DNA of 64,000 nucleotides from Viscum album (taxonomy: Eukaryota > Streptophyta > Magnoliopsida > Santalales > Viscaceae). The stretch covers positions 1,396,144,688-1,396,208,687 of the forward strand of contig OY728131.1 of assembly GCA_963277665.1 (NCBI GenBank). Direction: 5' to 3'. Under the pieces are notes generated by a model, which was not told the origin of the DNA, ran no database searches, and saw only the letters and a list, made by a program, of their open reading frames with translations. Below are positions 61,298 through 64,000 of this stretch, piece after piece. Made by a program: the position numbers and the translations under genes. The first letter of the stretch is position 1. The number at the start of each line of letters is the position of its first letter.

Positions 61298-64000
61298 TAT
61301 AGCGACCCATACTTTACATACATTGTTAATACTTCAAAATTGAAGCATACTTATTACAACATATAACAAAACCATCAATCGACCATATAGGTATAGTGTC
61401 TTTAGAAACTGGGAAACATAAACAACTGGTTCATAAAGCATCTACACTGTCTCCCATTTATTTCATCATATCTATTGTCCCTTTTTGGCATATCTTACTT
61501 AATACCCTTCTTATTGACCTGGGAAAAGAAAACATACAAAAGGGTGAGCTCAAATGCTCAGTAAGGGTAAACAAAAGAAATATCAATTACAGAAAATTCA
61601 TAAGAACATAACATTTTGAAAAACTTATCCTGCAAAAGAGATCATAATTTCATAACATGGGATAAATAATGACACTGAAATGTAATCCCAATAATCATTA
61701 CATAAAACATGAAACTTTGTGGAATACACACATAATCATATAGAATCATTTCTTATTAGTCAAGACTCATTTCCAAGACTATCTTAGTGGACAAAGTCCA
61801 TTTCTGAACCGAGTTCACTCCTCGTTTCAGTCCTGTTTCACAAAACTGGTTTAACCTGCCGTTCCGGCCATGTCTATCTCATGAGATATAAAATAATTAC
61901 TCAATTAATTGGAGGTAGATATAGTTCCCACCCATATCATAATGATACCATTCTTATATGTGCCACAAAATCATAAACCATACATCATAGCATAACCCAA
62001 GTAATAAAAATGGGAATCTTAAACATAGTGACATCATAAAACAATTCATATAAGACAAATAAATTTATAAAAATAATTCCAGCACAACATAATCAAATCA
62101 ATGTAATAATAGGGATAGAAACAGAACCCTTTATTATCTTAGATGTAATTTTTTTTTGATAAAACACTTGAACTCCATTCTTGAGGAAAATATCCTTTCT
62201 ACTTCAAAAACACTTTTCCTTTCGTAACATGTCATACAATTATAAACTAAAGAAGTTGATTAAAAATAAACTTGAAAACTTGTAAGGGATGCTTCTTGGA
62301 AATAATCTTTTAAAAATCCATTCATGTCGTATAAGTTAAAAAACATTCTTCTCGTACTTTTGTTGGAAAAGTCAAAAATTACCTCGTACGAAAAACGACA
62401 AAATATTCCTTTCATATCTTTTACTAAAAACTCACCAAAGGGTAAAATTGGATATAAACTATTGTATAAGGATATATATATTACATATTGAGGAAACATG
62501 GATTTGGATGATAAAATACACCCCAGTAAATTCAAAAGTATAAACAATCTCGGATAAAAATGAGATTTGGATATTTCCCTTACCTTAGGTCTGATTTGCT
62601 TCATAAGTGTCTGAACCTCTTTTATAATGTTTTAAATAATGTTATTGACTTATTCCAGAATCATAAGTATTGTTATGATATCATATATGGTCGTATTCTT
62701 ACCTTATTATTAGTAATATTTCATTACTACTTGTAATTCCGGTGTTTATTACTTTTTATTCTTATGCGTGTTTTGTCGAATAAATTCTTATTCTTCTATT
62801 TAGGTTATAGATACCTCATTTCCAGAATGGTATTAGTGTAATATATATCATATTCATTCATTAAATTCATTTATATAATCATTATGCAATGAGGATCATG
62901 TACAACGAGTCGCATCACATCGTGGAGACGGTATTCCGTACGTACGCATGAGTGATGATATCGTTCCCATGGTCGTGGAATTGTATTGGAGTGTATGTAT
63001 ACTATTTCAGAATCAATATCACTTTATAGTAATCATATATATTTATTTTTAACACCATTATACCCATCCAAGTAAGGTTGTGGGGGAAAATAGATTACAC
63101 CACGGCGTGGAGACGGTATTCTATATGTACACACGTGCGATGATTTCATTTTCCGTAGGATGGATAGATGGTGAAATAGGGTTGTTCCATACTTATAATA
63201 ATATATCAGTATATGTGTGATACTGATTTTATTACTTCATAATGAAATAACTAAAGAATAAGAAGTGTAAGAAGAAATAAAGATGAAAGAATCGGTAACG
63301 GGCATTACCTCTTGTTGAAGCGCCTCTTTGAGACCTCCTCTTAGGGCACTAAAATTGGTCTTTGAAGAAGACCAAGACCTCTAGTATGCTTCTAGGGAAG
63401 TGGGGAAGTGAAATGAGAAGTTATTGGCCGATCTTGAAGGCTCAAATTGGTGTGAGGAGGAGAGGGAGGAGGTGCCCTTTTATAAGGGGTGAGAGGGGCA
63501 CCTTTGGAAATATAAGAAATATTAGTTTATATTAAATCCCAACCCCACATAAAAACTTCAAAAATATATCATATTTGAAGATTAGATGACATACTGTTGT
63601 AATCTCATCAACCAATAAAATTTAGACATGTTAGAAACTTATTTTAAACATTATCAACATGATTTATCCATATTTATCAATTTAATTTTATTTGTGGTAA
63701 TAATATTATTATAAATATTTACATATGTGTTGTGAATTTTCCATAATTTGAAACTTTATGAAATTGAAACCATATAAATTTTAATTTATAATTTTCAAAT
63801 ATTTTTGTGATTTTTAAATAATTTTATAATATGTTATTTTTATAAAATAACAATACTGTCAATTTTGACACTATTCATTTATTTGAATTTAAATAAAATA
63901 TATATACAGAAGATATGTTCGAACTAAAATATTTAATAGATCCATAATATGTCATATGTATCTATAAAATTAGTGGAGCACATTAAATAGATCATATAAT
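61298..64000 (-). repeat. V LTR 3, truncated by window end
   Basis: The minus strand ends 'gggtcgctata' at 61298. It is collinear with LTR 1 and LTR 2 up to the window end (2703 bp present). It contains the TATA box at 63477-63487, one good motif copy at 62925-62952 and a degraded second copy at 63110-63137 ('gagacggtattctatatgta'). Confidence 0.9.
63477..63487 (-). promoter_or_regulatory. TATA box in V LTR 3
   Basis: The minus strand reads 'cccttataaaagggcacc'. Confidence 0.6.

Larger units (their letters stand above)
51132..64000 (-). mobile_element. V: tandem LTR-internal-LTR-internal-LTR chromovirus array with embedded Cassandra
   Basis: Three LTRs start at 51132, 56366 and 61298, separated by internal regions of 1266 and 968 bp. 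The order on the minus strand of each unit is: LTR, PBS, Cassandra internal domain, Cassandra LTR, PBS, leader, integrase tail, polypurine tract, next LTR. Sharing LTRs between units is the expected product of unequal crossing-over between elements. The third LTR leaves the window, so the right end and target duplication are unseen. The left flank is 'aatat' (51127-51131). Confidence 0.85.

Overview
This window is intergenic DNA of a plant with a repeat-rich, probably large genome. I found no host gene, rRNA, tRNA or CRISPR. It consists almost entirely of LTR retrotransposons nested in one another. The plant assignment rests on chromodomain Ty3/gypsy (chromovirus, Tekay-like) polyprotein remnants, primer-binding sites (PBS) complementary to plant initiator tRNA-Met, and two copies of a Cassandra-type LTR that carries a 5S rRNA-derived module. 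Cassandra is known only from vascular plants. The species cannot be named from this.

Layout, with labels P to V assigned here. (P) 1-2166: part of an LTR with a 40-bp minisatellite. (Q) 2634-38502, minus strand: an old chromovirus of about 9.2 kb, now stretched to 35.9 kb by three later insertions. These are R (5598-11913, minus, non-autonomous, inside Q's integrase), S (16048-24992, minus, large non-autonomous element) and T (25381-36747, plus, internally deleted chromovirus with 4.8-kb LTRs). S and T both lie inside Q's 5' LTR. Removing R, S and T with their target duplications rebuilds a 5' LTR of 2686 bp against a 3' LTR of 2677 bp. R and S have perfect 5-bp target duplications; T and Q have 4-of-5 matches. 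(U) 39730-50079, minus: a decayed chromovirus whose gag, protease, RT, RNase H, integrase and chromodomain can be read in order. (V) 51132-64000, minus: a tandem LTR-internal-LTR-internal-LTR array with LTRs of nearly 4 kb, related to T and running off the window.

The most interesting locus is the internal region of array V (55100-56365 and 60330-61297). Between the 4-kb LTR and the chromovirus leader, where element T has only a PBS, V has a Cassandra internal domain plus one Cassandra LTR, bounded on both sides by an initiator-Met PBS. The chimera occurs twice, so it was copied after it formed. What remains of V's polyprotein is an open 174-codon integrase tail with chromodomain, fused to the leader.

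All protein-coding relics here are retrotransposon polyprotein pieces. No element looks autonomous. T, V, R and S would each have needed proteins supplied by relatives elsewhere in the genome. Statements about sequence similarity were made by eye; no alignment or database search was run.
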